Assembly: GCA_030248215.1 (NCBI GenBank)
Contig: JASANG010003694.1
Coordinates: 32,432 to 96,431 of the forward strand
Direction of reading: 5' to 3'
DNA length: 64,000 bases
DNA from: Enoplolaimus lenunculus
Lineage: Eukaryota; Nematoda; Enoplea; Enoplida; Thoracostomopsidae
Below the pieces are notes generated by a model. It was not told where the DNA came from, did not search any database, and was given only the letters and a program-made list of their open reading frames with translations. Numbering within the stretch: position 1 is the stretch's first letter; each line of letters starts with the position of its first letter. The position numbers were made by a program, and so were the translations under genes. Shown here piece by piece: positions 46,427 to 57,115 of the stretch.

Positions 46427-46884
46427 CTTTTGAAATGCAAACTAATTTACACGATACATTTGTGGTTGTTGTTTTTTCTTAGATTTTAATACCAAATGTA
46501 CACATATCTGCTGAGAACTCGAGACAAAATAGACGTCGAACTGTGCGACTTGATCTGATCTGAGCGGTGGTTTGTTTTTTGTAACTCAAAATGTTTGCAA
46601 CGCTTACACAGCCAAGTCGTTGTTTGACGCGGTTTGCTTGGATTTTGTCCGAACAGAAAGCCCGCGACGAGAACAAAATTAGTTGGGCGTAGAGTTTAAG
46701 AGAATAAAATGCCCGCTGGTGTGACTATTAACACACGATTCTGTACTTTGCCTTAATTCTGTAGTTTGAATGAAAAAATAACAACGACAATAACTTTTAA
46801 TGGTCATAGAGAATGAACTCTTTGAAGCGCAGTGTGATCACAGCTTTGTAGGAGGGATGGATTACGCTAGCAGATCCAGAGGGT

Positions 46885-47060
46885 TAGGGGGGCCTACGCA
46901 CCCCTATCAGAAATTTTTGTGTGTTAAAATGATAAGGGAATCTTACAATTTTTCGCCCTCAGAAATTTTTTGGTGATAAAATGATAAGATTCCTACCTTA
47001 CAATTTTTGTGTTTCATAGCATTTGCAAACCCGACCACCGTCAGAAATTTTTAAATCCGC
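46885..47060. repeat. Dispersed repeat shared with 8690-8860
   Basis: TTTTTGGTGATAAAATGATAA, CCTACCTTACAATTTTTGTG and AAATCCGCCTTTG align with 8690-8860. Family unknown. Confidence 0.45.
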
Positions 47061-47765
47061 CTTTGCGGATAAAGGGGTTATATCTCAGCCAGAAATTTAT
47101 AAAAAGGCAAGATACAGACGTCGTCAAAACGTTTTAAAATTTACCTTGTGGATCCCGCAGGTAGAAAAAATTCACTTGAAGTAAAAGCCTCCCGCAACTG
47201 AAATGGCTTTAATCCAGAAAGTTTTTGTGAAAGTGCGGATTTGCAGTCCTGTGTGTGCCGTTGTGATAAATCAAATACTTCACATCGATGTCAGCGCATG
47301 AGTGCATATCCATGTATTTTTGTTCTGAGGGGGTCAACCCAACGTTTGATTGTTGTGTTTGTCTGTGTGAGAATTAATTTCTTTCTACAGAAACAAACTT
47401 TTCCTTTCAGTCACACAGTTGAGCAAAGGTCTCTCTGATGGAAGCCGCTGCGGTGTTGACGCAACGTCAATTCGAGACTGTTTTGTAGTTTTCGTCAGAA
47501 TGAACCGACTACAATTTTTGTCCCTTTTAGGACGGCAGTTTCAAAAAACCTAAAAATGTATACAAATTAACCCGAAATATTGTATGTTAAGCATTGTATT
47601 TTAGACTTCAGAAGGCTGGTCTGTACCAGTCGCTAAATGCAAGACGTATAGCGGTTATCCTAAAGTATTTGATAGGTTTCATACTGACAAACTGCCGCTG
47701 TAGCAGATATGAAGATTAGTAGCTAAGTAATTGAAACATCAAATGCGAAAAATGTGCTGAATTTC

Positions 47766-48584
47766 GGTCATTGCAGAGATTTTTCTGTTGGACTGCAATA
47801 GAATAAGCTTAAGCTTTACACTAATTTTTTGCTTATGCTTAGACACAAAATGAACTGTGTTATATTCAAGAAATATTGACTGAAATGTTTGAAATTGAAG
47901 ACAATTATGTCTTGATACGGACTCCAGACATATATGTCATGAGTTCCATTCTTTTATTTCTTAAATGTTTCAGAAATATAGGTTTTAAATTTTTTAGAAA
48001 TTGAAGTCTGAAATTATGTAAGACTTTGTTTCATGAACGATTAAGATAAATATTTCTGAAAGAGAAGACAGATTATGTCAGAAATACTAAACAATTGTTT
48101 TTAAGAGAAACCAGTATAAAATTGGCAGCTAAAACCGAAACAAATTTGCCACCTACACTTTTAAGACATAAACTTAGGTTTTGAGAGCCTTTGCTCAACC
48201 CGAAATATCATTGAAATTTGATTGTTTAAATACATTCCTAAAATATATAAACGGAGCAACATTTTTACATACATAAAAATCCGAAAATACGTCTTAAATA
48301 TAACACAACCATTTCTTGAAGGTAAGAAATATATGTCTCATAAATTGGCAACAGTAAATTCTTTAATCTAAGACATTTATGTTTTAACCATTTAAGAAAC
48401 AGCTGTTTATTAAGGCTATTAGTGTCTAAATACAAAACATTTATGTTTTGAAAACTTAAGAAAGTAGGAGTCTTGAAATTTCAAGACAATTTGTTTTGTT
48501 TGTAGGCTTAGGTTTACGTATAAGCTACATTTAAGAACATGTATGTCCTTCTGTTGTATTACGGCCCTGTTTTATGCATAGGTC
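47766..48584 (+). mobile_element. Telomere-motif MITE nested in one element and hosting another
   Basis: Exact 8-bp duplication tgaatttc at 47758-47765 and 48585-48592. Left part has CTGCAATAGAATAAGCTTAA; right part resumes at 48505 with GGCTTAGGTTTACG and ends ACGGCCCTGTTTTATGCATA. Interrupted by the element at 47840-48504. Confidence 0.88.
47840..48504. mobile_element. AAGACATTTATGTCTT-type element, innermost insertion
   Basis: Starts TAGACACAAAATGAACTG and ends GACAATTTGTTTTGTTTGTA; same length (665 bp) and internal order as 38704-39365, including ATAAACGGAGCAAC. Flanking TA fits a TA target duplication within the host MITE. Confidence 0.82.
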
Positions 48585-48690
48585 TGAATTTCTAAGCTCA
48601 TCATTCACTGGTTCGAACGGTACAAGACATATAACCAGCAGGAAATAATAGCTACATACATTTGAGGATACCAGACAACGTTACAGTAGG

Positions 48691-51327
48691 CTTTTAGAAG
48701 ATTTCTAAAAATGGTACACAAAACCGTCGCGTCAAACCCAAACAATTCTAAACAGACAAATCCTTTTTTTGTCCGAGAAGACATTGTTCAAAGACGCTGA
48801 GCTGTGTCAAACTTCTTAGAATCCTTCCCATATGCGAATCTACGATATCATACGTTTGTATGATGTGTTTTATTACAAAGAAATAAAATCATTTTGCGGC
48901 CACCTGCGTCTGTAAAATCTGTATCAGAAGGCGAAAAGCCTAAAAATTATACAAATTTCTAGACTTGTTTTTCTAAAACATACGCGTCTATTGCGTTTAG
49001 TTCATAGTCGGAGCCGCTGCCACGATGGGAACCAGGAATTTTAGTTAAATATTAAGAAAAACGGATGTCTTACGGTAGGAATTTTTTCTGGTTACACCAC
49101 ACACTTAATATTCGTTTGAATAAAATATCGGTAAAAATTGCGGAAAACAGTACGCTTGGTTAGTGTCGGTTCTTTCCGCTTTGCCGTGGGATTTCATTGG
49201 AATTAGCTTAGACTTTAGACTACTTTTGGTTATGCTTACCTTTAGATTTATTCTTAAGCTGATGGTTAAACTTAGGCTCAGGCTTAGGTTTTAACCTTAG
49301 TTGTAGTACGGAGCCGCACATCAAACAATTTTACAAATTGATATGCTGTGCCATGCAGTAATACACGACTGTTGTGGTACGCTGACGAATGGTGCCACAA
49401 GTCATCAAATGTCTAGTGCCACATTCGTAATTAGGAATATGCCTATATTACTGTTGTGCTCCTAAAAATAACCCTTTGTTCCGAAATAATGAAATTCCGT
49501 GTTGTTTTGTTTCAGAAAATCAAATCACATAAAATTATGAATATAATTTGTTAAAACAGAGAATAAACAGGTGCCACAGAGCGATAACGGAAGTTAAGAA
49601 AGCCAGATAATTGCAACGAAACATAGCATCTAAATCTATACAATGATTCGCTTTGCAGCTCCAAAAACGGTTTAATGAATTAATTTCAGGTCTTATCCGT
49701 TGTTCCCCCACCAACCGACGTTTTGATCAAAAATGGTCAGATTTTGAAATTTTTTCATCAATTATAGATAAGGGGGTTATGTTCCGACAGGGACCGCATA
49801 CCCCCTAACTCATAACCAATACACAGCTTGAGGAAACCGTCACGGCTAAACTCAATGACGCATCGATAAATGCTAAAAATATTGCCAACGGAAATTCCAT
49901 TATTTTATGCTAAAAATTAGTTATAAATCACGTGTATATCTCACAGTTTTACATTACTGATATGATGTAATTGTTCTATATCAAATAAGAATGACGAAAT
50001 TTACCCAAAATCTTAAAAATTTCGGTGCATCCGCTATTTATTTTAATTTTAAAAAACTCGGTGAATATTTGCACGCCTCAATTGTATTGGAAGAGAATAA
50101 AACATTTTTGAAACTTTTCCAGTTCAATATTTGTTTTCCGTTTCCGTTATTTCGACCACTATTCATTTCCGTTTCTGTTAGTATTACTATCTATTGATAC
50201 CTTGTAGTCAACTTGGCTGCAATATTTGCAACCGAAGTCAACATCTTTCTTGTAAAAAACTTACAACGCAATTAAAAATCTTCTCATAGAACATTGTATA
50301 AACTGAATCTACGCAATCTTCTATTTAGAACTATAAAAATTCAGTGTATATATAATATATAACGTATATCAAATCTGGTGGAACAGTGCCCAAAATGCGT
50401 TTGTGAGGCGTTTTAACTTTAATTATATAGTCTACCAGGGTTCCGACCGGAACAAAATTGTAATGAACGAAAATCGCGCGTATGCAGGAAACACCGTAAT
50501 TCCGCAGTCGGTGTATACTGAATTGGTCAGAAGCTGACTCTAAGACCTTCAGTGGGACATTGGAGGAATAGGTGGATCCGGAAGAAACAATCTCATACAA
50601 CCGGGCCCTTAACAGACAATGAAGTCTAACATTTTGTGCTAACATTTGTCACTAAAATTGCGTTTGGCTTTCTACTCGTTTCGTTCACAAGGTTTTTTAA
50701 AATTGTTGAAGATTACGCTTCAGCGTCCAAAATTCCACGATTCGCCACTGCTTAGAACCCTGCCGGGTACCGACATTATCACAAAAAACATTAACAATGC
50801 TTCAACGCCGTATATAATAATAATCAAAGTGTACAATTCTATTTTGTAAGCTTAATTATTTTCAATTTTAGCTTCAAAATTTACGGTCTATTGCCCTTCG
50901 TTGCACGTCTGTTCATAATGTATATATTAAACGTTAACTGTGAATAGCTTTGAGCAGATAAAAAGTTTAGACACACAACAAATCGTCTATAATTATATGT
51001 CTTGAATTTCAGACTTTAAATTCAAATGTGTTAATATTTTTATGGGTTTTTAGTACACAATAAATCCGTATTTAAAGAAAGCTTGAGGTTTGGCTTGGTA
51101 AATGCTTAGGCTATCGGGTTTATATAAGCCGTTTTCTAAACCTATAACCTAAGTATCGGCTTAAAGACTAGCGTCAGCCTAAATAAGTATGCGCCGAAAG
51201 TGTATAAGAGACGAATTCTGTCTTAAATTTGTAATATTTCAAACTGGTACGACATATCATTGTATATGTTTTTGAATTTAAACGTTCAACTTGCAACAAA
51301 ATTTACGTCGGTTGAATTGCAGAGTCG
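48691..51327. other. Intergenic, repeats and no supported gene
   Basis: 49170-49315 is a decayed telomere-motif MITE. 49990-50200 shares CATCCGC...CACGCCTCAATTGTATTGG and TCCGTTTCCGTT with 61490-61690. 50440-50700 resembles 55560-55700 (AACATTTTG...GCGTTTGGCTT). 51080-51180 has TTAGGC-like words without ends. Confidence 0.45.
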
Positions 51328-51533
51328 GGCCAATGTAAAGAACAGGAGCGGAATAGTATTATATGCGTTCCCAAGCTTAAAGCCTAAACCTAAACCTAAA
51401 CATAAGTCTAAGCGTAGGAATGAGCATTTTCCTGAACCTAAGCGTAAGCCAAGCGAAAACATTAGTCTAAAGCTTAAGCTTACACTATTGCAGTCCCATA
51501 AAAAACTCTCCGCTCCTGATCTTAACATGGGCC
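51328..51533 (-). mobile_element. Telomere-motif MITE, perfect 8-bp duplication
   Basis: Exact duplication cagagtcg at 51320-51327 and 51534-51541. Ends GGCCAATGTAAAGAACAGG and CTGATCTTAACATGGGCC. Core of CCTAAACCTAAAC/CTAAGC words, partly mutated. Confidence 0.92.
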
Positions 51534-51594
51534 CAGAGTCGGAACTTGCTGTCATATGCACGCTAAAATGTAACTGAAGCAATTGCAATGACCG

Positions 51595-51660
51595 TGTGGT
51601 GTAGTGGTAGAATACTTGCAACGAGAGCAAAACGTAAAAGGTTCGTTAGTCTGTGTGGTT
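51595..51660 (+). repeat. tRNA-like sequence
   Basis: GTGTAGTGGTAGAATACTTGC and GGTTCG at 51640 resemble a D arm and the start of a T arm, but the B box is incomplete and no acceptor stem pairs. Probably a tRNA-derived repeat, not a gene. Confidence 0.35.
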
Positions 51661-51859
51661 CTAAACCATCGGGAACATTTCTAAAAGCGGTCGAGTGACA
51701 TTCGAATCAAAACTTGACAATTGATATTCATAACAACTTAATCTGAATATGACGTACAATTGATACTTTAAGTACGTTCAACCTTTATACCAAAAAGTTA
51801 AAAGTCAAATCCGTAGCAGTGATTTACTTAATATATTAAATTGTTAAAAATAGTATGTC

Positions 51860-52050
51860 GGCCAATGTTACTTTAAGGGGCGTAACAGTAAATTAAGCGT
51901 ATTCCTAAGCCAAAGCTTAAGCCTAAGCTTTGCAAAAATGTGTTCCTAAGCCTATGCCTAAGCCTAAGCAAAAACATGTATTCTAAAATATAAACCTTCT
52001 CCTTTATGGACCCTCAAGAAACCTGGACGCCCCTTAAAGTAACATGGGCC
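51860..52050 (-). mobile_element. Telomere-motif MITE, GTTACTTTAAGGGGCG subfamily
   Basis: Ends GGCCAATGTTACTTTAAGG and CCTTAAAGTAACATGGGCC are almost perfect inverses, best example of this subfamily. Core CTAAGCC words. No clear flanking duplication. Confidence 0.85.
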
Positions 52051-52348
52051 GAAATAGTCGTACCATATGACATTCCACGTGCAAGTATTGAACCCATAGA
52101 ACGCAGCACAGGTTTTTATTCTTTCGTCGAATCAATGAAAACAATGGATAGAAGGGGTGGAAAGAATTGTGACTTAAAATACGGCACTAAAATTCTTAAC
52201 AAACCATAAAAACGAACTTTATCAGGTTTTCGAACATTTTTTGGATTATCAAAGTAAAAAAAATTGCTTCCGGAAAAAGATTCTACAGGACGTTGCATAT
52301 CCTTTCGAAATCAAATTGTCACTGCGACTCTGATTCAATAAATATTTC

Positions 52349-52528
52349 TGCTCATGTTACTTTTAGGGGATTCCAGGTTTCTATGGTGGATCTGTAAAAG
52401 AGTAGGTTTAAATACTAGATTACATTTTTCGCTTAGGCTTAGACTTAGGCTTATGAACACACTTTTGCAACGCTTAAGCTTAGAAATACGCTTTAATCTA
52501 CTGTTACGCCCCTAAAAGTAAAAAATGC
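52349..52528 (+). mobile_element. Telomere-motif MITE, GTTACTTTTAGGGG subfamily
   Basis: CATGTTACTTTTAGGGG at the left, CGCCCCTAAAAGTAAA at the right; TTAGGC core at 52430-52450. Starts about 300 bp after the inverted copy at 51860. Confidence 0.8.
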
Positions 52529-55500
52529 AAAATGTGACTCTTAATTCTACTTTGTGTACAGCCTTAATTTAATGCTGGTTGAACGTTTGGCAGTTTTTGC
52601 ATATGACGTTCGCTTAAGCATACGACTAAGCTTAGGACTGAATTTCACATTTTATTCCGAGTCTGCTTGATGTATGGCAATTGTGAATGTCGTAAAAATC
52701 AAATCTACTCCGATATATTACGGTATCTAAGCAACCCATATCAAAACCATGTAAAAAGTAGAAATAAAATGAAAATGTTGTAGAATATCAAATATGTATT
52801 GTTGATTAAAAGCAATGATTTCAATTTAAATGGTTGCGGGCAAATGTTTTTCAAGTCGAAACCAGACCAGTTGTCATAAGCATAACTGATTATTAGGCAG
52901 GTATCTTGGTTTTGGTTCAAAAACTGTTGCAGTCAAATGTTTTGACAAACCCTTGACGGATTGGCCGTAATTCAACAAGTGTCATTATTTTAATACAAAG
53001 AGTGCAGTCTGCCGAATCACATATCAGTAGACTTGTCGGCGTGATATTAACCACAGTATACAATACGTTTTGATTATCCTTATGTACCGGATATTCAGTG
53101 TTCTTCTATGATATTCATTTGTTCATATAAACACATATGATTTTGACTAAAACTTGTAAAAAACAATTGCTAATCTATTTGCAGAATAATAAATATTAAC
53201 CAGCACATTAATATCGTCGTTTGTTTCTTTGATATTCGAAGAGAAGTCTTCTATGAAGTCAAGAGCGTATGCAAGTAGATACATGGTGAAATATTCATCG
53301 AAATTTTTGGAAAAACTAAAAGCACATTTGAAGGCTGTAGAGTATAGTTTGGAGCTTAAAAATGGTTTTTGATCGCTACGCTGATACGCAACAGTCTTTT
53401 AGACTCGGTTATGTCCTTCCAAAGCAAAACATTGGCGGCGCACCTGTCTGACATGACAACGAAAGTCATAAGCCTAACTGTGATAGTTGACTTTCAGAAA
53501 AATTGTTCGGTCACAGTGGCGGATCCACGTGCTTTCATTGATGCATACTCCACCGGCCTTACGTCGTGGAAATTTCGAGATGAAAATAGTTTATCTCAAG
53601 CTTACAATGTGTTTTCAAGTGAAACTACCATAAATATAATTAAAAATAAATTGAATCAAATGCGCTTTTTGGTGCAACTCGAAAGTCTTAATTTTCACTG
53701 GACGCTGAACAAAAATTGCAAAATGTCAAAAGATATTCGCAAAATAACCGTTTGGACCTGGAAATACGTTCGCAGTAGATGGGTTTGAATATAATCCATT
53801 CCATAGTATAACAAGCAACTCATAAAAGAGGCAGAGAGACTGGAGGGATACACATTTGCTGCATGAATTACATGTGCCACTGACTAATAAGTAAACCAAG
53901 TATACAAACAGTATGGGCTGGGTTAAATAACAATGTTATTTATGAACAGTATTTCATTCTTAACATTCGAAGTCTGGGCCGAGGTTTGCATGAATTTCAA
54001 AAATAATATTAAGATAAATTTGTTTGACAGAAAATGACAGTTTTCTTCACACCGAACATCACAATGTTGGAAACAAAATTTAAGAAGGAATATTAGGAGT
54101 AAACTTTAAAATGTACAAGCGCAAATATTAAAGATTGAACGTCCCACATACGTATTTTGGGCATCGTTTCAGTTTTTTAATGTACGTAACGTACACATAT
54201 TTGTGACATTAAGCGTTGCAAATTTTGCAAAACATTGACTCATTTATACTAATTCTGATTCGATATTAGCTTGCAGTCATTACATGTTCTTAAGCGCAAA
54301 TACTTGAAATTTATTTCTTAAAATATTAAAACACATTTCATGAAGAATGATAACGTGCAAAATAATATTTCAGTGCTTTAATACAAAGAATTTCGACGAG
54401 CAAACCACCAATATTTATATGCAAAATAAACGCTGATTAGAACGAAACTCTGCTAACGACTGAATTAATAGTTTTTCGCAATTGCCTTCAAAGCAAAACT
54501 TGTCTTTTAATAATAATATTTGGTCAAAGTTTGCAGTTTGATAAAAGCTGATTAGCGGATTTTTGTCCGGCGCAACTCAACTATGAGACTTTATCAGCAA
54601 ACATTTTCATTAAATCCTGTTGCGTGGAAGCTTAAAAACGCTCGCGGTATGTAATGGCTTTGCTATAAAAAATCAACGATCATTAAACTTATAGGCGCCT
54701 GCGATGTACTAAAAGCATGACCCAAACCCAAATCCTATACCTAAGCCTAAGTCTAAGCCTAAACCTAAGCCTAGGCCTAAGCCTGACCGCAAGCGTAAGC
54801 ATCCCCTTCTTCAAGTCCACCAGCGCATCTGTTTCCCAGTACGTAAACCCCTATTGTTGAATGGAAAGATTTCAAGAAAACAACTTTACCTGAAAATACT
54901 TGATTACGTTTTAGGACTCGTGCAAACTTTGCCCACATTTATGACAAAAGCTTTCTATAAAGACTTTAGGCATAGGCATAGAAATGCATATTCCTAAACC
55001 TAAGCCAGAATATAAACCAAATCTGAGAACGAATTGGTGCAAAAACCTGTTTCAGCCGACAACAGGCATTCGAATAAAACGACTGTAAAACAAGCAGCAA
55101 TTTCTCTGCCGCTCAGTACATTTATGAGCAGTAATTTATGGCAAATAAGGGCAGAAGCAGCCTTTACTGGAAATTTCTTGACTTGGAAACAGTTCACTTA
55201 TCGCCTTATTTCATTTAGTGATTAATAGATGTAATCAAACTTGTTTATTTGAAATAGTCTGAATTAGTCGCCGTTAACCGCATGGTTTCAGTTAAAATTT
55301 AATAGCACAAATTTCAGCGAATAATTTGCAGCTGCGAAAACTTCAAAGCTGTTTTGTAATCGAAGTTGCACATGTAAGTTATACGTTCATGGTTTTGCTG
55401 CAAAAATTGTACGTGTGAATAGTGCTTAAGTAAGACATAATAGCTTCTATTCGCTTTCAGTGGTTGGAGGTTGAAATAAAGTAAACCCGGGAGTTGCAGG

Positions 55501-55830
55501 AGTTTACTGAAGTAAAGTTTATAGTCGCTTAAAAGCATTGAAACATTACAACTCCACCAATTAACCTACACAATCGGATGCAAATCGGAAGCAACACCGG
55601 CCAACGCTCCAACCAATGAGCGATCAAACCCAACATTTTGCATTAAGACTTAGCCATAAAATAGCGTTTGGCTTCGAGCTCGTTTCAATCGCGAGTCTTT
55701 TCAATTGGTCCGCTCCCACTGGTTTATAATTTTATGACAGTTGTGAATGAATCGGCTGTGTGCACCTGATCACAGTTGTACACGAATTGAACCGGAATTA
55801 CAATTGATGTCACCAAGAGCGGATGATCTC
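52529..55830. other. Intergenic, no supported gene
   Basis: The longest open frame (53369-53788, no ATG at its start) has no recognisable motif and no splice context. 54735-54790 is a run of CCTAAGCCTAAGTCTAAGC without MITE ends; 54960-55010 is similar. 55296-55428 is a right-end fragment of the CACGTGTGAATAG family. The rest is unassigned AT-rich sequence. Confidence 0.4.
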
Positions 55831-56132
55831 TCTTTATAACAAGAGTGTCCAACTGGGTACATTCTGTGTATTAAAGGATGAACCAGCACGCGTTGCATTT
55901 TTGTTCGACCCCCCTCAATCAGGGGGGGGAGGTTTAAGCAAGAGATGAACTGTATGCTTCAGTACACCTACCTCCCTTAAACAAGGGGGTTACAATTTTC
56001 TCGCTTACTACGATAAAAAACAGCATACAGACCCCCTAAACAAGGGGGCAGGCCAAAAACGCAACGCGTGCCGGGTGCATTCTTTGATACGCAGAATGTT
56101 CCCAGTTCCACACTCTTGTTATAAAGAGTGAT
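55831..56132. mobile_element. Element with inverted repeats of about 100 bp
   Basis: CTCTTTATAACAAGAGTGTC at the left and CACTCTTGTTATAAAGAG at the right; the inverse match extends through GGGTACATTCTG, GCACGCGTTGC and a C-tract/G-tract pair. Loop about 90 bp. Flanking TGATC on both sides may be a 5-bp duplication. Confidence 0.75.
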
Positions 56133-56673
56133 CAACCACTCTTGATGTCACCAACAGTCATTGATAATCCACATCCAGCAAAACCTTTTAACGAAAGGAA
56201 ATACCGGTGTTATAATAATCTGTTCTGTATGAACGATTTTACCCATACCATGTAGTCCTAACTTAAATTAAAAATGGTTATGGTAAAAGGGGGAGCCATT
56301 ATTGTATATCCCCTCGTGCAGGCGTATTAAAGGTCGAGACCAATTTTGTATCTGGCAATCACAGACACTGAGACAAAAATTTACAGAAACGTTTGTTTAT
56401 GTTTTGTAAAGTCGCTACCAGGCAAATATAAACAAATTTCAGGTTCAATGTATTTTTGCGTATAATTTTTGTTGCTTTAAATGCTTATCAACAGGTGCAG
56501 TAAACCAGTAGCAAACAAACAAGTGTCGCGGTAAAGAATGACCTTTTCGAAGTTTCTGCCCGGTTGAATATTTGCCAGGTTTTTAAGTAAAATTGTTTAT
56601 TTGGAGTAAACCGTAAATGTTTGAAAGATGCTTTATTTTTCTGTAAATACAATCGAGAAATGTATTTGTTTAC
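56133..56673. other. Intergenic upstream of fucosidase, nothing seen
   Basis: No repeat family or exon recognised. Confidence 0.35.
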
Positions 56674-56943
56674 TTAATCCTTTCACTTATAGAGTATACT
56701 ATGAGCAACTAAATACAATAATGTACGAGCAATGCACACACTGTGAGCAGTGTTTAATACTTATAACGTACATGGGCAGTGAAAATCTCCACAAGACGTG
56801 AGAACCCCCTCGGGCTTGACCGTCAAGCTCCTTGAGCTCAGCGGTCATCGTAAACGCCTACCGCCCGAGAGACTGGGGATCGAATTTCGTCTTGAAATTA
56901 CATGTCATGTGAAATTACAAATATTAATGTGAGAAAGGGTTAA
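56674..56943. mobile_element. TTAA-target MITE with tRNA-like region, 170 bp upstream of fucosidase start
   Basis: TTAA at 56674-56677 and 56940-56943; ends TCCTTTCACTTATAGAG and ATTAATGTGAGAAAGGG. Inside, GAGCTCAGCGGTCATCG and GGGGATCGAATTTCG retain A- and B-box-like words on the plus strand, pointing at the fucosidase gene. Confidence 0.85.
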
Positions 56944-57115
56944 TACTTAGGCTTAAGGCCAATGCTTTAGGCATCAGCTTACACTTCGGCATACGTAAAC
57001 CATTTCCTACGTTTATGCCTAATTATTGCTTGAATCTAAGCGTCAAGTTCGAAAAAGTTGACAAAAACCCAATCTGTGAATACTTCAATATTTATATTTA
57101 GCTGAATTTCTAATT

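Larger units (their letters stand above)
47625..48690. mobile_element. Outer GTATTCTCAAATG-family MITE split by nested insertions
   Basis: The two halves, about 47625-47765 and 48585-48690, together match the 42797 copy: GATAGGTTTCATACTGAC and AAATGCGAAAAATGTGCTGA on the left, ATTCACTGGTTCGAACGG and ACATACATTTGAGGATACC on the right. Both outer ends are decayed. Confidence 0.72.

Noticed and set aside
53369-53788. 139-aa plus-strand ORF
   Set aside because: No ATG at the start of the open frame, no recognisable domain and no convincing splice sites; composition is like intergenic sequence.
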